This document shows positions 23,225 through 32,898 of a DNA stretch of 64,000 nt, in pieces. Source of the DNA: Tsukamurella sputi (GTDB taxonomy: Bacteria > Actinomycetota > Actinomycetes > Mycobacteriales > Mycobacteriaceae). Position numbers and translations under genes: made by a program. The stretch spans positions 1 through 64,000 of the forward strand of contig NZ_VIGV01000003.1 in NCBI RefSeq assembly GCF_007858445.1, given 5' to 3'. The notes under the pieces were generated by a model, which ran no database searches, was not told the DNA's origin, and saw nothing but the letters and a program-made list of their open reading frames with translations. The stretch's first letter is position 1, and each line of letters begins with the position of its first letter.

Positions 23225-25495
23225 ATGATGAGTGTGTCAGCGCCGTCGGGCGGCCGTAGTGTCGAGCTGGACATCGGCGGGATGACGTGCGCCTCGTGCG
23301 CGAACCGGATCGAGCGCAAACTCAACGGGCTCGATGGGGTCGAGGCCACGGTGAACTACGCCACGGAGAAGGCGAAGGTGCACGTCCCCGAGGGTTTCGA
23401 TGCGCAGGCGCTGATCGACGAGGTGGCAAAGACCGGCTACTCGGCGACTCTCCCGCGGTCCTCGACGCCGGGGGCTGGAGGACCTGGTGCTGGGGTTGCC
23501 GGCGAGGACATGGACCCGGAGCTGACGTCCCTGAGGCAGCGGCTGATCGGCTCGGCTGTGCTGGCGGTGCCGGTAGTCGCGATGGCGATGGCACCGGCCC
23601 TACAGTTCACCTATTGGCAGTGGGCATCGCTCACGCTCGCTGCGCCAGTGATCGTCTGGGGTGCCTATCCGTTCCATCGGGCGGCGTGGATGAACCTCAA
23701 ACACGGAACCGCCACCATGGACACCCTCATCTCGATGGGCACCCTAACAGCGTTCCTGTGGTCGCTGTACGCGTTGTTCCTCGGCACCGCCGGCACGCCC
23801 GGGATGACACACGGGTTCGAGTTCTCGATCGCTCCGTCGGACGGAGCAGGCAACATCTACCTCGAGGTCGGCGCAGGGGTCACGGTGTTCGTGCTCGCCG
23901 GCCGCTACTTCGAGAAGAGGTCCAAGCGGCAGGCCGGAGCAGCATTGCGCGCGCTCCTCGAGCTCGGCGTCAAGGACGTGGCAGTGCTGCGTGACGGCGC
24001 GGAGGTTCGGATCCCGGTCGCCGAGCTGGCCGTCGGCGACACCTTCGTGGTCCGACCGGGGGAGAAGGTCGCCACCGACGGGGTGGTCACGTCCGGATCC
24101 TCGGCCATCGATGCGTCGATGCTGACCGGCGAGTCCGTCCCGGTCGAGGTCTCCGTTGGGGACACGGTGACCGGAGCGACGGTCAATTCCGGAGGACGGC
24201 TTGAGGTGCGCGCCACCCGGGTCGGAGCGGATACGCAGCTCGCGCAGATGGCCAAGCTCGTCGAGGACGCGCAGACGGGGAAGGCCGAGGTGCAACGGCT
24301 CGCGGACCGGATCTCGGGTGTGTTCGTGCCGATCGTCATCGCGATCGCGTTCGCCACCCTCGGCGCGTGGCTCGGTGCTGGCTTCCCCGTCGCGGCCGCG
24401 TTCACTGCCGCGGTCGCCGTGCTCGTGATCGCCTGCCCGTGTGCACTTGGACTGGCCACGCCGACAGCGCTTCTCGTGGGAACGGGTCGTGGAGCCCAGA
24501 TGGGTGTACTGATCAAGGGCCCGGAAGTGCTCGAGTCCACCCGCAAAGTCGACACCATCGTGCTCGACAAGACCGGAACGGTCACGACCGGCAAGATGAC
24601 GCTGGCCGAGGTGATTGCAGAGGACGGCACCGACTCTGACGAACTGCTACGGCTAGCCGGTGCATTGGAGAACGCCTCCGAGCATCCGATCGCCCAGGCC
24701 ATTGCCGCCGCGGCTCGCGACAGTGGCGGAGAACTGCCCACACCGGAAGGTTTCGCCAACGTCGAAGGACAAGGGGTGCAGGGCGTGGTCGACGGGCATG
24801 CCGTGATCGTGGGCCGCGAGAGTTTCCTGGCTGACTGGGCACTCGAACTGTCCCCTCGGACGGCGGCCGCGAAACGGGACGCCGAATCGGACGGTAAGAC
24901 CGTCGTGGCGGTTGGCTGGGACGGTCAGGCGAAGGGCATCCTCGTTGTCGCCGACGCGGTCAAGCCGACCAGCGCCCAGGCCATCAGCGAACTGCGGGCC
25001 CTGGGCCTGAAGCCGGTGCTGCTCACCGGTGACAACGCCGCCGTCGCACAACGAATCGCGGCTGAAGTCGGCATCGACGAGGTCATCTCCGAGGTGATGC
25101 CGCAGGACAAGGTGTCGGTGGTCAAGCGCCTGCAGGATCAGGGCAAGGTCGTCGCCATGGTCGGCGACGGCGTCAACGACGCACCTGCGCTGGCCCAGGC
25201 CGACCTGGGCCTGGCAATGGGAACCGGCACCGACGTCGCGATCGAAGCCTCTGACATCACGCTGGTGCGCGGCGACCTGCGCAGCGCCGTTGACGCGATC
25301 AGGCTCTCTCGCAAAACGCTGAGCACGATCAAGACGAACCTGTTCTGGGCATTCGCCTACAACACCGCTGCGATACCGGTCGCTGCGGCGGGCATGCTCA
25401 ACCCGATGCTGGCCGGGGCCGCGATGGCCTTCTCCAGCGTCTTCGTCGTCGGCAACAGCCTGCGGCTGCGTGGCTTCACCAGCGTCGCCAACTAA
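23225..25495 (+). CDS. copA: Copper-exporting P1B-ATPase
   Basis: 756 aa, ATG 23225 preceded by GAGGAAA. Exports Cu(I). Seen: one N-terminal HMA domain with [20 protein letters not shown], the CPC membrane motif [26 protein letters not shown] phosphorylation site, [19 protein letters not shown], and the final helices with Tyr-Asn and Met-Ser-type residues ([13 protein letters not shown] and [13 protein letters not shown]) typical of Cu(I) ATPases. Downstream of copZ and under the CsoR boxes. Resembles CopA and mycobacterial CtpV. Confidence 0.96.
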   Translation: MMSVSAPSGGRSVELDIGGMTCASCANRIERKLNGLDGVEATVNYATEKAKVHVPEGFDAQALIDEVAKTGYSATLPRSSTPGAGGPGAGVAGEDMDPELTSLRQRLIGSAVLAVPVVAMAMAPALQFTYWQWASLTLAAPVIVWGAYPFHRAAWMNLKHGTATMDTLISMGTLTAFLWSLYALFLGTAGTPGMTHGFEFSIAPSDGAGNIYLEVGAGVTVFVLAGRYFEKRSKRQAGAALRALLELGVKDVAVLRDGAEVRIPVAELAVGDTFVVRPGEKVATDGVVTSGSSAIDASMLTGESVPVEVSVGDTVTGATVNSGGRLEVRATRVGADTQLAQMAKLVEDAQTGKAEVQRLADRISGVFVPIVIAIAFATLGAWLGAGFPVAAAFTAAVAVLVIACPCALGLATPTALLVGTGRGAQMGVLIKGPEVLESTRKVDTIVLDKTGTVTTGKMTLAEVIAEDGTDSDELLRLAGALENASEHPIAQAIAAAARDSGGELPTPEGFANVEGQGVQGVVDGHAVIVGRESFLADWALELSPRTAAAKRDAESDGKTVVAVGWDGQAKGILVVADAVKPTSAQAISELRALGLKPVLLTGDNAAVAQRIAAEVGIDEVISEVMPQDKVSVVKRLQDQGKVVAMVGDGVNDAPALAQADLGLAMGTGTDVAIEASDITLVRGDLRSAVDAIRLSRKTLSTIKTNLFWAFAYNTAAIPVAAAGMLNPMLAGAAMAFSSVFVVGNSLRLRGFTSVAN

Positions 25496-25510
25496 CGTCG
25501 CCCCGGCCCC

Positions 25511-25544
25511 GGCCCCGGCCCTCCACCGCGGAGGGACCGGGGCC
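25511..25544. terminator. Bidirectional GC hairpin between copA and the MFS gene
   Basis: 14/15-base GC-rich arms with a single bulge and a 5-base loop, placed between the convergent ends of copA (25495) and the MFS gene (25586). No U-tract on either side. Confidence 0.7.
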
Positions 25545-25585
25545 CTGCGTATCGGAACACCGCAGCACAGACTCCTGACAGCAGG

Positions 25586-26890
25586 TCACCGACGATGCAT
25601 TCCCGCCGCAGCGGCCACGTCCGCTTCGCGGGCCGCGGGATCGGGCACACTCAGTGCGCCGGCTCGATGGAGCGCCCGCAACGCGAGTGCCGCGCCGGAA
25701 CCGACGATGATGAGCACCAGCCAGATCAGCGCCGGGAACCCGAGCCGGTCCCCCAATGACATGAGCGCCCCGGTGCCGAGGTTGCCGGCCAGGATCCCCA
25801 CGCCGACCACCGTGTTGTAGAGCCCGTAGTGGGTAGCGACGAGTCGATTGCCGGAGAGGCTGACGACCGTGTCCATCTCGAATGGGAAGACGGTCGCCGT
25901 GGCTATCGCCAGGCCCGCTGCCGCCAGCAACAGCGCCGCGATGGCGGCGACCTGCCCGGTCAGCGTTGCGGTCGGCACTGCTAGTAGCGGCACGAACGCC
26001 ACCGTCATGAGCGCCATCCCGAGGCTGAGGCTGCGGGTGGGCCCGAACCGGCTCCGGAACCAAGCGGTGATCCGCAGCTGCCCGGCCACGGCGATCACAC
26101 CGGTTACCACGAATACGGCCGCCACAAGGTAGGTCGACGCTTGCTCGCTGCTGGTGATCGACGCCGCGTGCAGTGGCAGCGCTAGATAGACCTGGAAAGA
26201 GAGCACGTAGGAGCCGATCATCGCGCACGAGAACAGCACGAACCGCCGGTTGCTGGCCACGGTCCGCCAGTCGGCAAGCACCGACGGCCGCGGCTCGGCT
26301 GTGGCTCTGCGGTCGCGCCGATCGCGTGGCAGAGCCAGGATCTGCGCGACGGTCAGCACGCCGAAGACCCCAGCGGCGACCGCCGATGTCACCTGGAAGT
26401 CGAAGGCCATCAACGCTACCCCGACCAGCGGGCCGATCAGGATGCCGCCCTGGTAGAAGATGTTGAAGATCGCGAAGGCTTCGATGCGCCGGTCTCCGGC
26501 GTCAGCGGCCAGGTACGCGCGCACCGCGGGGTTGAACAGTGCCCCGGCGAATCCGGTAGCTACGGATGCGATTAGCAGTGCAGGCAGCGATTCGACCGTC
26601 GCCAGCAGTACGAACCCGATGGTCCGCAGTAGGCACCCGGCGACGATGAGCGGCTTGAAGCCGAGTCGGTCGGCGAGGGTGCCGCCGATGAGGAACATCC
26701 CTTGCTGGGAGAAGTTCCGAATTCCCAGCACCAACCCGATCGCCCAGCCGGCGAGCCCGACGGGGCCAGCGAGGTATCCGGCTAGGTAGGGCATGAGCAT
26801 GTAGAAGCCCAGGTTGATGGTGAATTGGTTGACCATCAACACCTGGCTGGGCCGGTCGAAGGTCCGGAACGTGGCGATGGGCCCCCTCAT
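25586..26890 (-). CDS. MFS transporter, Rv0849-like
   Basis: 434 aa from ATG 26890, overlapping the stop of the cysteine-synthase-like gene by 4 bases. Twelve transmembrane helices. Seen: [21 protein letters not shown] in helix 1, an A-loop [15 protein letters not shown], and a middle loop near 190-210. The same gene order, a cysteine synthase followed by an MFS exporter, occurs in M. tuberculosis as cysK2-Rv0849 within the copper-responsive RicR regulon. Export of a cysteine derivative or small thiol is a reasonable guess, not shown. Confidence 0.82.
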   Translation of the reverse strand: MRGPIATFRTFDRPSQVLMVNQFTINLGFYMLMPYLAGYLAGPVGLAGWAIGLVLGIRNFSQQGMFLIGGTLADRLGFKPLIVAGCLLRTIGFVLLATVESLPALLIASVATGFAGALFNPAVRAYLAADAGDRRIEAFAIFNIFYQGGILIGPLVGVALMAFDFQVTSAVAAGVFGVLTVAQILALPRDRRDRRATAEPRPSVLADWRTVASNRRFVLFSCAMIGSYVLSFQVYLALPLHAASITSSEQASTYLVAAVFVVTGVIAVAGQLRITAWFRSRFGPTRSLSLGMALMTVAFVPLLAVPTATLTGQVAAIAALLLAAAGLAIATATVFPFEMDTVVSLSGNRLVATHYGLYNTVVGVGILAGNLGTGALMSLGDRLGFPALIWLVLIIVGSGAALALRALHRAGALSVPDPAAREADVAAAAGMHRR

Positions 26891-28029
26891 ACGACGGTCA
26901 GCGGGTTGCGGACGTTGGTGGTGCGGGACCAGCGGGTGACCACGGTCCTGGCTGGGTCGGCGATGGTGATCGGCGCCAACGGTGGTGCGAGCGTCGGGTC
27001 GATGTTGTTGGCGTGGCAGTAGGCGTCGCTGTAGACGGTTCCGTAGTAGCGCTGGGGGCCGTCGGGGAAGATCGCAGCAACGACCGTGTCCGGCGAGCGG
27101 GTGCCGGCGATCCACCCGGCGACCTGGGCTACCGCACCGACGCTCCAGCCGCCGGTCGCGTAGTGCGTCGATGCCAAGGTCCGGCACGCCCACACCGACT
27201 CCTCGGGCGCGACCCAGTGCACTTCCGAGAACGCCGAGTAGTCGACGTTCTCCGGATAGATGCTCGAGCCAAGGCCACGCATGAGTCGCTTGTGCGCGGG
27301 CTGGCCGAAGATCGTCGATCCGATGGTGTCGACTCCGACGAGTTGCAGGTCCGGCAGGAACTGCCGCAGGGTGCGGCTGACCCCGGCCGAGTGTCCGCCG
27401 GTGCCGACCGAGCAGACGAGCACATCGATGTGCCCGAGCTGGGTCAGCAGCTCGAGGGCCAGCGGCTGATAGGCGCTGACGTTGTCCGGGTTGGTGTACT
27501 GGTCCGGGCACCACGCGGTCGGGTCCGCAGCCAGGTGCTCACAGACCCGGTCGCGTCGGGCTTGCTGCCATCCGCCCGCCGGATGAGGTTCCGTCACCAG
27601 GTCGACCTCGGCGCCGTAGGCGGCGAGCATCTGCGTCAGGATCGGCTCCAGCCCCGGGTCGGTCACCAGCGTCACCGGATGATCGTGCACGATGCCCGCG
27701 AGCGCCAGGCCGAGCCCGAGCGTGCCGCTGGTCGACTCCACGATCCGTGCGCCCGTCGTGAGATCCCCCCGTGCCTTGGCCCGTTCGATCATGTGCAGGG
27801 CAGGGCGGTCCTTCATGCCGCCGGGATTGAACCCCTCGAGTTTGGCCCAGAACCCGTGCCCGGCCGGCGCGAACGGTTCGGCGATCCGCATCACCGGAGT
27901 GTTGCCGACCAGGGCCGCCGGGCGCTCCGAGACAGGTCCGATGTCGAGGAGCGACCGGGCGGGCAACGGCGGGTGCAGCAATGACAGTGGGGGGCGAGAA
28001 TCAGGAACCGTGGTCACTTCGGTGCTCAC
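26887..28029 (-). CDS. cysK2: CysK2-like PLP-dependent cysteine synthase family protein
   Basis: 380 aa, GTG 28029. Fold-type II PLP enzyme. Seen: VGNTPVMRI near the N-terminus, the PLP-lysine segment [15 protein letters not shown], phosphate loop [12 protein letters not shown] and [12 protein letters not shown]. CysK2 of M. tuberculosis makes S-sulfocysteine and sits beside an MFS gene in a copper-inducible cluster, as here. Translationally coupled to the MFS gene. No full CsoR-type palindrome was found upstream, only a half-site GGGGTATC near 28190. Confidence 0.85.
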   Translation of the reverse strand: MSTEVTTVPDSRPPLSLLHPPLPARSLLDIGPVSERPAALVGNTPVMRIAEPFAPAGHGFWAKLEGFNPGGMKDRPALHMIERAKARGDLTTGARIVESTSGTLGLGLALAGIVHDHPVTLVTDPGLEPILTQMLAAYGAEVDLVTEPHPAGGWQQARRDRVCEHLAADPTAWCPDQYTNPDNVSAYQPLALELLTQLGHIDVLVCSVGTGGHSAGVSRTLRQFLPDLQLVGVDTIGSTIFGQPAHKRLMRGLGSSIYPENVDYSAFSEVHWVAPEESVWACRTLASTHYATGGWSVGAVAQVAGWIAGTRSPDTVVAAIFPDGPQRYYGTVYSDAYCHANNIDPTLAPPLAPITIADPARTVVTRWSRTTNVRNPLTVV

Positions 28030-28314
28030 GTGCTGGGGTCCTTTCGGAAGCGGAAAAGGGCGGCACAGGTGTGTGGCACGCCACCCGGCGCGACGGTCTT
28101 GCAGGACCAGGACGGTCAGCGTGAGTCGGCAGATGGCGTGCCCGTGGCCCGCCGGGTGAAGACGTGCCACCGGTGATCAGTCCGGTGAGGGGTATCTGAT
28201 CGCCCTCGACTGTGCGTGCCCTAACCAGGCCGTTACGTGTGCTCAAGATCAAGATTTGCTCAAGAACCGCGCCTCGGGTCGATCCTGGGCATACGGTCAG
28301 GCCACGATGGAGGC

Positions 28315-29085
28315 ATGGATGCGATTGTTGCCGAGCCCAAGCCGACGGCGGTGACCGAACCGCGGCCGAAGCTGGGCCTGCGCGCGATGGTTGTCGAGGA
28401 CGAGCCGGACCTCGCCGAGGTCATCGCCGACTACCTTCAGCGCAGTGGTTTCGATGTCGAGATCACCGGCGATGGAGCGGCCGCAGTCGCCGCCGCGCAC
28501 CGAACTCCACCGGATGTCGTCGTCCTCGACCTCGGGCTGCCCTCGCTCGACGGTGTCGAAGTGTGCCGGCAACTGCGCACCTTCTCGGACGCCTACGTTG
28601 TCATGGTCACCGCCCGCGCCGACGAAGTCGACACTCTGGTCGGCCTGTCCGTCGGGGCGGACGACTATCTGACCAAACCGTTCAGCCCGCGGGAGCTGAT
28701 CGCCCGAATCGAAGCAATGCTGCGCCGCCCCCGCGCCGGAACCGTCAACGGGCCCGCCATGCCCCAGGGCGCGGAGCGCCGCATCGGGGATCTGCTAATC
28801 GACCCGAACGGTCGGGAGGTGAGCGTCGCCGGTAGACCCGCGGCTCTCACCCGCACCGAGTTCGACCTTCTCGACGTCCTCTCCCGCCGCCCGGGCATGG
28901 TGTTCAGCCGCGACCAACTGCTCGCCGAACTCTGGGGACCGACCTGGGTCGGCGATGCACACGTCGTCGACGTCCACATCGCCAGCCTGCGTCGCAAGCT
29001 CGGCGACACCACCACCGAGCGGCGTTACATCCGCACCATCCGCGGCATCGGTTACCGAATGGGTGACGGCCGGTCGAAGCAATGA
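28315..29085 (+). CDS. OmpR-family response regulator (CopR-like)
   Basis: 256 aa from ATG 28315, preceded by GGAGG. Receiver domain (residues 21-135) with Asp72 in VVVLDLGLPSLDG and Lys121 in LTKPFSP; C-terminal winged helix (about 155-250) ending RTIRGIGYRMG. Overlaps the kinase gene by 4 bases (ATGA). Because the operon continues with a Met-rich lipoprotein and a multicopper oxidase, extracytoplasmic copper is the probable signal, as for CopRS of corynebacteria. The 20-residue N-terminal extension is unusual. Confidence 0.9.
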   Translation: MDAIVAEPKPTAVTEPRPKLGLRAMVVEDEPDLAEVIADYLQRSGFDVEITGDGAAAVAAAHRTPPDVVVLDLGLPSLDGVEVCRQLRTFSDAYVVMVTARADEVDTLVGLSVGADDYLTKPFSPRELIARIEAMLRRPRAGTVNGPAMPQGAERRIGDLLIDPNGREVSVAGRPAALTRTEFDLLDVLSRRPGMVFSRDQLLAELWGPTWVGDAHVVDVHIASLRRKLGDTTTERRYIRTIRGIGYRMGDGRSKQ

Positions 29086-30332
29086 GCGCGCCCCGATCCG
29101 ACGCACGGCGCACCCGTCGCCCACGTTCGGGGTTCACCACCAGGCTGTTCATCGCCCAGACCATCGTCATCGCCGCTGGCGCTGGGGCCTCCGCGCTGGT
29201 GGCGTGGACTGTCGCACCGCACCTGTTCCACACCCACATGGCCCACGCCGGCCTGCCGACCACCTCACCCCAAGCCAAACACGTCGAGGAGGCGTTCGCC
29301 TCCTCACTGGTGGTATCCGTCTCGGTCGCCCTGTTGAGCTCCGTGGTCCTCGCACTGGTCGTCAGCTGGCTGATCACCCGCCGCGTCCGACGCTCCATCG
29401 GCGCCGTGGTGACCTCGACGGCGAACATCGCCGCCGGCAACCACGCCATTCGCGTCCCGCCCAGCCGCCTGGGCCGCGAATTCAGCGACCTGACCCGCAG
29501 CGTCAACCGACTCGCCGAGCAAATCGATACCACCGAAGAGATCCGCCAGCAGATGCTCTCCGACCTCGCCCATGAACTCCGGACGCCGATCACCACCATC
29601 ACCGCCCAAATCGAAGCCGCCGAGGACGGCATCCGCACGCCGGGCGCGCAAATGTACGGCGTCATCCGCAGCGCCACCGGCCGCCTCAAGCGACTCGCTG
29701 ACGACATCGACGCCGTCTCCCGCGCCGGCGAACGACAACTACGCGTCGAAGCAGAGCCGACCGCGGTCAACGACATCACCACCGCCGCGGTCCGAGAAGC
29801 GCAACCCGGCTACGACGCCGTAGGTATCCACCTCGGCCTCGGACCCACCACCACCGACCTCGTCGACGCCGACCGTGCCCGCATCGGCCAGACCCTCGCG
29901 AACCTGCTCAGCAACGCACGCCGACACACCCCACCGGGAGGCAGCGTCACGGTCAGCAGCCGCCGCCGCGACCACAACCTCATCGACATCATCGTCGAGG
30001 ACACAGGCGAAGGCATCGCCAGCGAACACCTCCCACACATCTTCGACCGCTTCTACCGCACCGACACCTCTCGCAGCCGCGACGCCGGCGGCAGCGGTAT
30101 CGGCCTGACTATCGCCCGCGCGCTCGCCGAGGCCCACGACGGATCCCTCACCGCCACCAGCCGCGGCCCCGGACAAGGCGCCCAGTTCACCCTGACCCTG
30201 CCGGTCTACAAACGCCGCAACACCAAGCGAGAACACCCACCACCGGAACCCGGTACAGCCTCGAGCCCACTACCCCGACCGCCCCTTCAACGAACCCCAC
30301 AGAGAATCCCTGCCAGAAAGACGAACCGATGA
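29082..30332 (+). CDS. Sensor histidine kinase (CopS-like)
   Basis: 416 aa. Seen: TM1 (about 22-44), a very short external loop (45-73) with His-rich HLFHTHMAH, TM2 (75-98), HAMP (98-150), HisKA with DLAHELRTPI (His164), and HATPase with NLLSN, DTGEGI and GGSGIGL. The loop has four His and one Met within nine residues, a plausible Cu site. Coupled to the response regulator upstream and the lipoprotein gene downstream by 4-base overlaps. Confidence 0.9.
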   Translation: MSAPRSDARRTRRPRSGFTTRLFIAQTIVIAAGAGASALVAWTVAPHLFHTHMAHAGLPTTSPQAKHVEEAFASSLVVSVSVALLSSVVLALVVSWLITRRVRRSIGAVVTSTANIAAGNHAIRVPPSRLGREFSDLTRSVNRLAEQIDTTEEIRQQMLSDLAHELRTPITTITAQIEAAEDGIRTPGAQMYGVIRSATGRLKRLADDIDAVSRAGERQLRVEAEPTAVNDITTAAVREAQPGYDAVGIHLGLGPTTTDLVDADRARIGQTLANLLSNARRHTPPGGSVTVSSRRRDHNLIDIIVEDTGEGIASEHLPHIFDRFYRTDTSRSRDAGGSGIGLTIARALAEAHDGSLTATSRGPGQGAQFTLTLPVYKRRNTKREHPPPEPGTASSPLPRPPLQRTPQRIPARKTNR

Positions 30333-30595
30333 ACCCGAAACGACTGATCACCACCGCCGCCGTCACCGCCACTATTGCCCTCGCCGTCACCGCCTGCGGC
30401 GACGACATGTCCACGATGAACATGAACGACGACACCAGCACTACCCCCACCTCAACCCAACCGTCGATGCCCGCAGGCCACTCGATGAGCAGCTCCCCGA
30501 CTTCATCGCCGACACCTCACACAAGCATGCCGGGTATGTCGGGTATGCCAGGGATGGGCGACGGCAGCCCGACAGTCAGCCCCGCTGCCCCCTAA
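30329..30595 (+). CDS. Met-rich copper-binding-type lipoprotein
   Basis: 88 aa. Seen: signal peptide with lipobox AVTAC (Cys about 24), then a low-complexity Met/Ser/Thr/Pro-rich chain (DDMSTMNMND, SMPAGHSMSS, SMPGMSGMPGMGDG). MxM and MPGM motifs are typical of Cu(I)-binding tails in CopA/CueO-type proteins. Short secreted lipoproteins of this sort accompany multicopper oxidases (compare LpqS-like proteins). Starts inside the kinase stop and lies 47 bases before the oxidase gene; probably delivers or buffers copper at the membrane surface. Confidence 0.8.
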   Translation: MNPKRLITTAAVTATIALAVTACGDDMSTMNMNDDTSTTPTSTQPSMPAGHSMSSSPTSSPTPHTSMPGMSGMPGMGDGSPTVSPAAP

Positions 30596-30642
30596 GCAGG
30601 GCCGCCCCCGACTTCCTCGACGTCAAACCAAGGAACCAATTC

Positions 30643-32136
30643 ATGACACCGGTGACCAGACGAACAGCCCTCTTCGGCGGTCTCGCCGCGCTCAGCGTCG
30701 GCGCGCTCGCCGCATGTGGCGACAAGACCGCCAGCACGCCGAGTGGTGCCTCTCGTGCGCTGCAAGGACCGCCACTACAGGCCACACCCCAGGCCGGACA
30801 GAAGGTCGTTGAGACGACCCTCACCGCGCGCGAGACCACCGTAGACCTCGGCGGTATCACCGCCCGTACCTGGGCCTACGACGACGCCCTCCCCGGCAAG
30901 GTCCTGCGCGCCAACGCCGGAGACTTCCTCCGCGTCACCCTCGACAACAAGCTTCCCGCCGACACCACCATCCACTGGCATGGCATCCGCCTGCGTAACG
31001 AAGCTGACGGCGTTCCCGGCGTCACCCAGGATGCTGTGCGCCCCGGGGGGCGATTCGTCTACGAGTTCACCGCCCCGGACGCCGGCACCCACTACTTCCA
31101 TCCCCACGTCGGTGCCCAACTCGACCGTGCCCTCTACGCTCCGATCATCATCGACGACCCCAATGAACCAGGCGCCTTCGACGCCGAGTGGATCGTCGTC
31201 CTCGACGACTGGACCGACGGCATCGGCAAGAACCCTGACCAGATCCTTGCCGACTTCCAAGCCAAGACCGGACCTTTGCAGACCGGAATGGGCGGGATGG
31301 GTGGCATGGACCACTCCTCGATGCCTGGCATGGGAAGCTCTCCGCTGGGCGATGCTGGCGACGTGGTCTACCCGCACTACCTCATCAACGGCCGAATCCC
31401 TACGGCGCCGACCGAGTTCCGCGCCAAGCCCGGACAACGCATCCGCCTGCGGATCATCAACGCCGGCTCCGACACCGTCTTCCGGGTCGCCCTTGGCGGT
31501 CACACGATGACCGTCACCCACACCGACGGACACAGGGTCAACGACATGCAGGCCCGCGCGCTCTTCGTCGCTATGGGGGAACGCTACGACGTGACCGTCA
31601 CCGCAGGCGACGGCGCGTTTCCGCTAGTCGCCGCCGCCGAAGGTAAGAAGGGCCAGGCTCTGGCAGTCCTGCGCACAGGCTCCGGCGCCGCACCCGCCGC
31701 CGACATTCGCCCCGCGGAACTGGACGGCCCGGTCCTGCTCGGCGCCACCGAACTCACCGCCGCCGACTCCGCGCGCCTTCCTGACGCCCAGCCCGACTCC
31801 ACGATCAAGGTCACTCTCAACGGCCAGATGGACCCGTACGCCTGGGGCATCAACGGCAAGAAGCACGGCGAAGACACGCCTCTGCGCGTCAGCAAGGGCC
31901 AGCGACTGCGGATGCAGATCACCAACGAAACGATGATGCTCCACCCCATGCATATCCACGGCCACACCTGGGGCCTCCCCGGCAGTGGCGGACTGCGCAA
32001 GGACACGGTGCTCATCAAGCCCATGGGCTCGGTCGAGGTCGACCTCGACGCGGACAACCCCGGAACCTGGGCCCTGCACTGCCACAACATCTATCACATG
32101 GAGATGGGCATGATGACCACCCTCAAGTACACCTGA
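30643..32136 (+). CDS. mmcO: Multicopper oxidase (MmcO/CueO-like), lipid-anchored
   Basis: 497 aa. Seen: N-terminal TRRTALFGGLAALSVGALAAC, combining a twin-arginine motif with a lipobox, so Tat export and lipid anchoring. All copper ligands are present: HWHG near residue 112, HYFHPHVG, HPMHIHGH and the T1 end HCHNIYHMEMGM. A Met-rich loop (MGGMGGMDHSSMPGMG) near residue 215 is typical of cuprous oxidases. Oxidises toxic Cu(I) to Cu(II) outside the membrane. Last gene of the two-component operon. Confidence 0.93.
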   Translation: MTPVTRRTALFGGLAALSVGALAACGDKTASTPSGASRALQGPPLQATPQAGQKVVETTLTARETTVDLGGITARTWAYDDALPGKVLRANAGDFLRVTLDNKLPADTTIHWHGIRLRNEADGVPGVTQDAVRPGGRFVYEFTAPDAGTHYFHPHVGAQLDRALYAPIIIDDPNEPGAFDAEWIVVLDDWTDGIGKNPDQILADFQAKTGPLQTGMGGMGGMDHSSMPGMGSSPLGDAGDVVYPHYLINGRIPTAPTEFRAKPGQRIRLRIINAGSDTVFRVALGGHTMTVTHTDGHRVNDMQARALFVAMGERYDVTVTAGDGAFPLVAAAEGKKGQALAVLRTGSGAAPAADIRPAELDGPVLLGATELTAADSARLPDAQPDSTIKVTLNGQMDPYAWGINGKKHGEDTPLRVSKGQRLRMQITNETMMLHPMHIHGHTWGLPGSGGLRKDTVLIKPMGSVEVDLDADNPGTWALHCHNIYHMEMGMMTTLKYT

Positions 32137-32181
32137 CGCGACCGACGTCTCCGCGGCTGCCCCCGATGGCGAGTGCGACCG

Positions 32182-32224
32182 ACCAGCCACCAACTACTAT
32201 GCTACTTAGTAGTTGGTGGCTGGT
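32182..32224. promoter_or_regulatory. BlaI-type operator within an 18-base perfect inverted repeat
   Basis: Perfect 18-base arms around the 7-base loop TGCTACT. The inner arms are AACTACTA and TAGTAGTT, the same CTACTA-N7-TAGTAG element found at five other places in this cluster. It lies 45 bases after the multicopper oxidase stop and 27 bases before the TlpA ATG, so it may serve both as a terminator-like hairpin and as an operator for the TlpA operon. Confidence 0.8.
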
Positions 32225-32250
32225 TCGTTAGCCGCCGAGAAGGGGTGAGG

Positions 32251-32898
32251 ATGCGACGACAGTCCACACGGGCATCGCTGGGCGATGATGACCGTCCCCC
32301 GAGCGGCAGCTCGAGTCTGCGCCGGTGCGCCGGTGTGATCGCGGTGCTTGTGGTCGCGATGCTGCTCGGCGGGTGCGTTCAGCTCAGCGACCGGGCACGC
32401 GATGGCGGGATCATCGCTCCGGATGGCAAGGCCAGGCACTTCTACCCGCCCGAGCGGCGCAGCGTCGTCGGTGAGCTGTCCGGACGTAGTGTCACTGATC
32501 CCGGGGCCACGCTGCGACTGTCGGACTACGCCGGAAAGGTCGTGGTGATCAACGTCTGGGGCTCCTGGTGCGCCCCCTGTCGTCTCGAGGCTCCTGCTCT
32601 GGAAAAGGTGTACACGGCGCGCAAGTCCAAGGGTGTGCAGTTTCTCGGTATCGACGTTCGTGAAACCGCCGGCGACGATGCGGCGCGGGACTTCATCCGC
32701 TCCCACGGGCTGACCTATCCGTCGATCTACGATCCCCCTGGCAAGACGCTGCTCGCGCTCGGTGAGCAGTACCCGACCACAGTAGTGCCGATGACCTTCG
32801 TCCTTGATCGGCAGCATCGCGTGGCCGCGGCATACCTGACGACGATCGACGAGAAGACCCTCACCGATGCCGTGGACCGCGTCGCCGGGGAGGGCTGA
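32251..32898 (+). CDS. TlpA-like thioredoxin lipoprotein
   Basis: 215 aa from ATG 32251, preceded by AGGGGTGAGG. Seen: signal anchor and lipobox LLGGC (Cys near 42), then a thioredoxin fold of the TlpA/ResA group with VVINVWGSWCAPCRLEAPAL and a cis-Pro segment VVPMTFVLD. Membrane-tethered thiol-disulfide reductase, probably kept reduced by the CcdA encoded directly downstream (TGATG overlap). Under the operator at 32182-32224. Confidence 0.88.
   Translation: MRRQSTRASLGDDDRPPSGSSSLRRCAGVIAVLVVAMLLGGCVQLSDRARDGGIIAPDGKARHFYPPERRSVVGELSGRSVTDPGATLRLSDYAGKVVVINVWGSWCAPCRLEAPALEKVYTARKSKGVQFLGIDVRETAGDDAARDFIRSHGLTYPSIYDPPGKTLLALGEQYPTTVVPMTFVLDRQHRVAAAYLTTIDEKTLTDAVDRVAGEG

Noticed and set aside
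28030-28314. CsoR/RicR box upstream of cysK2
   Set aside because: Only a single half-site GGGGTATC is present; no matching ATACCC half at a suitable distance.
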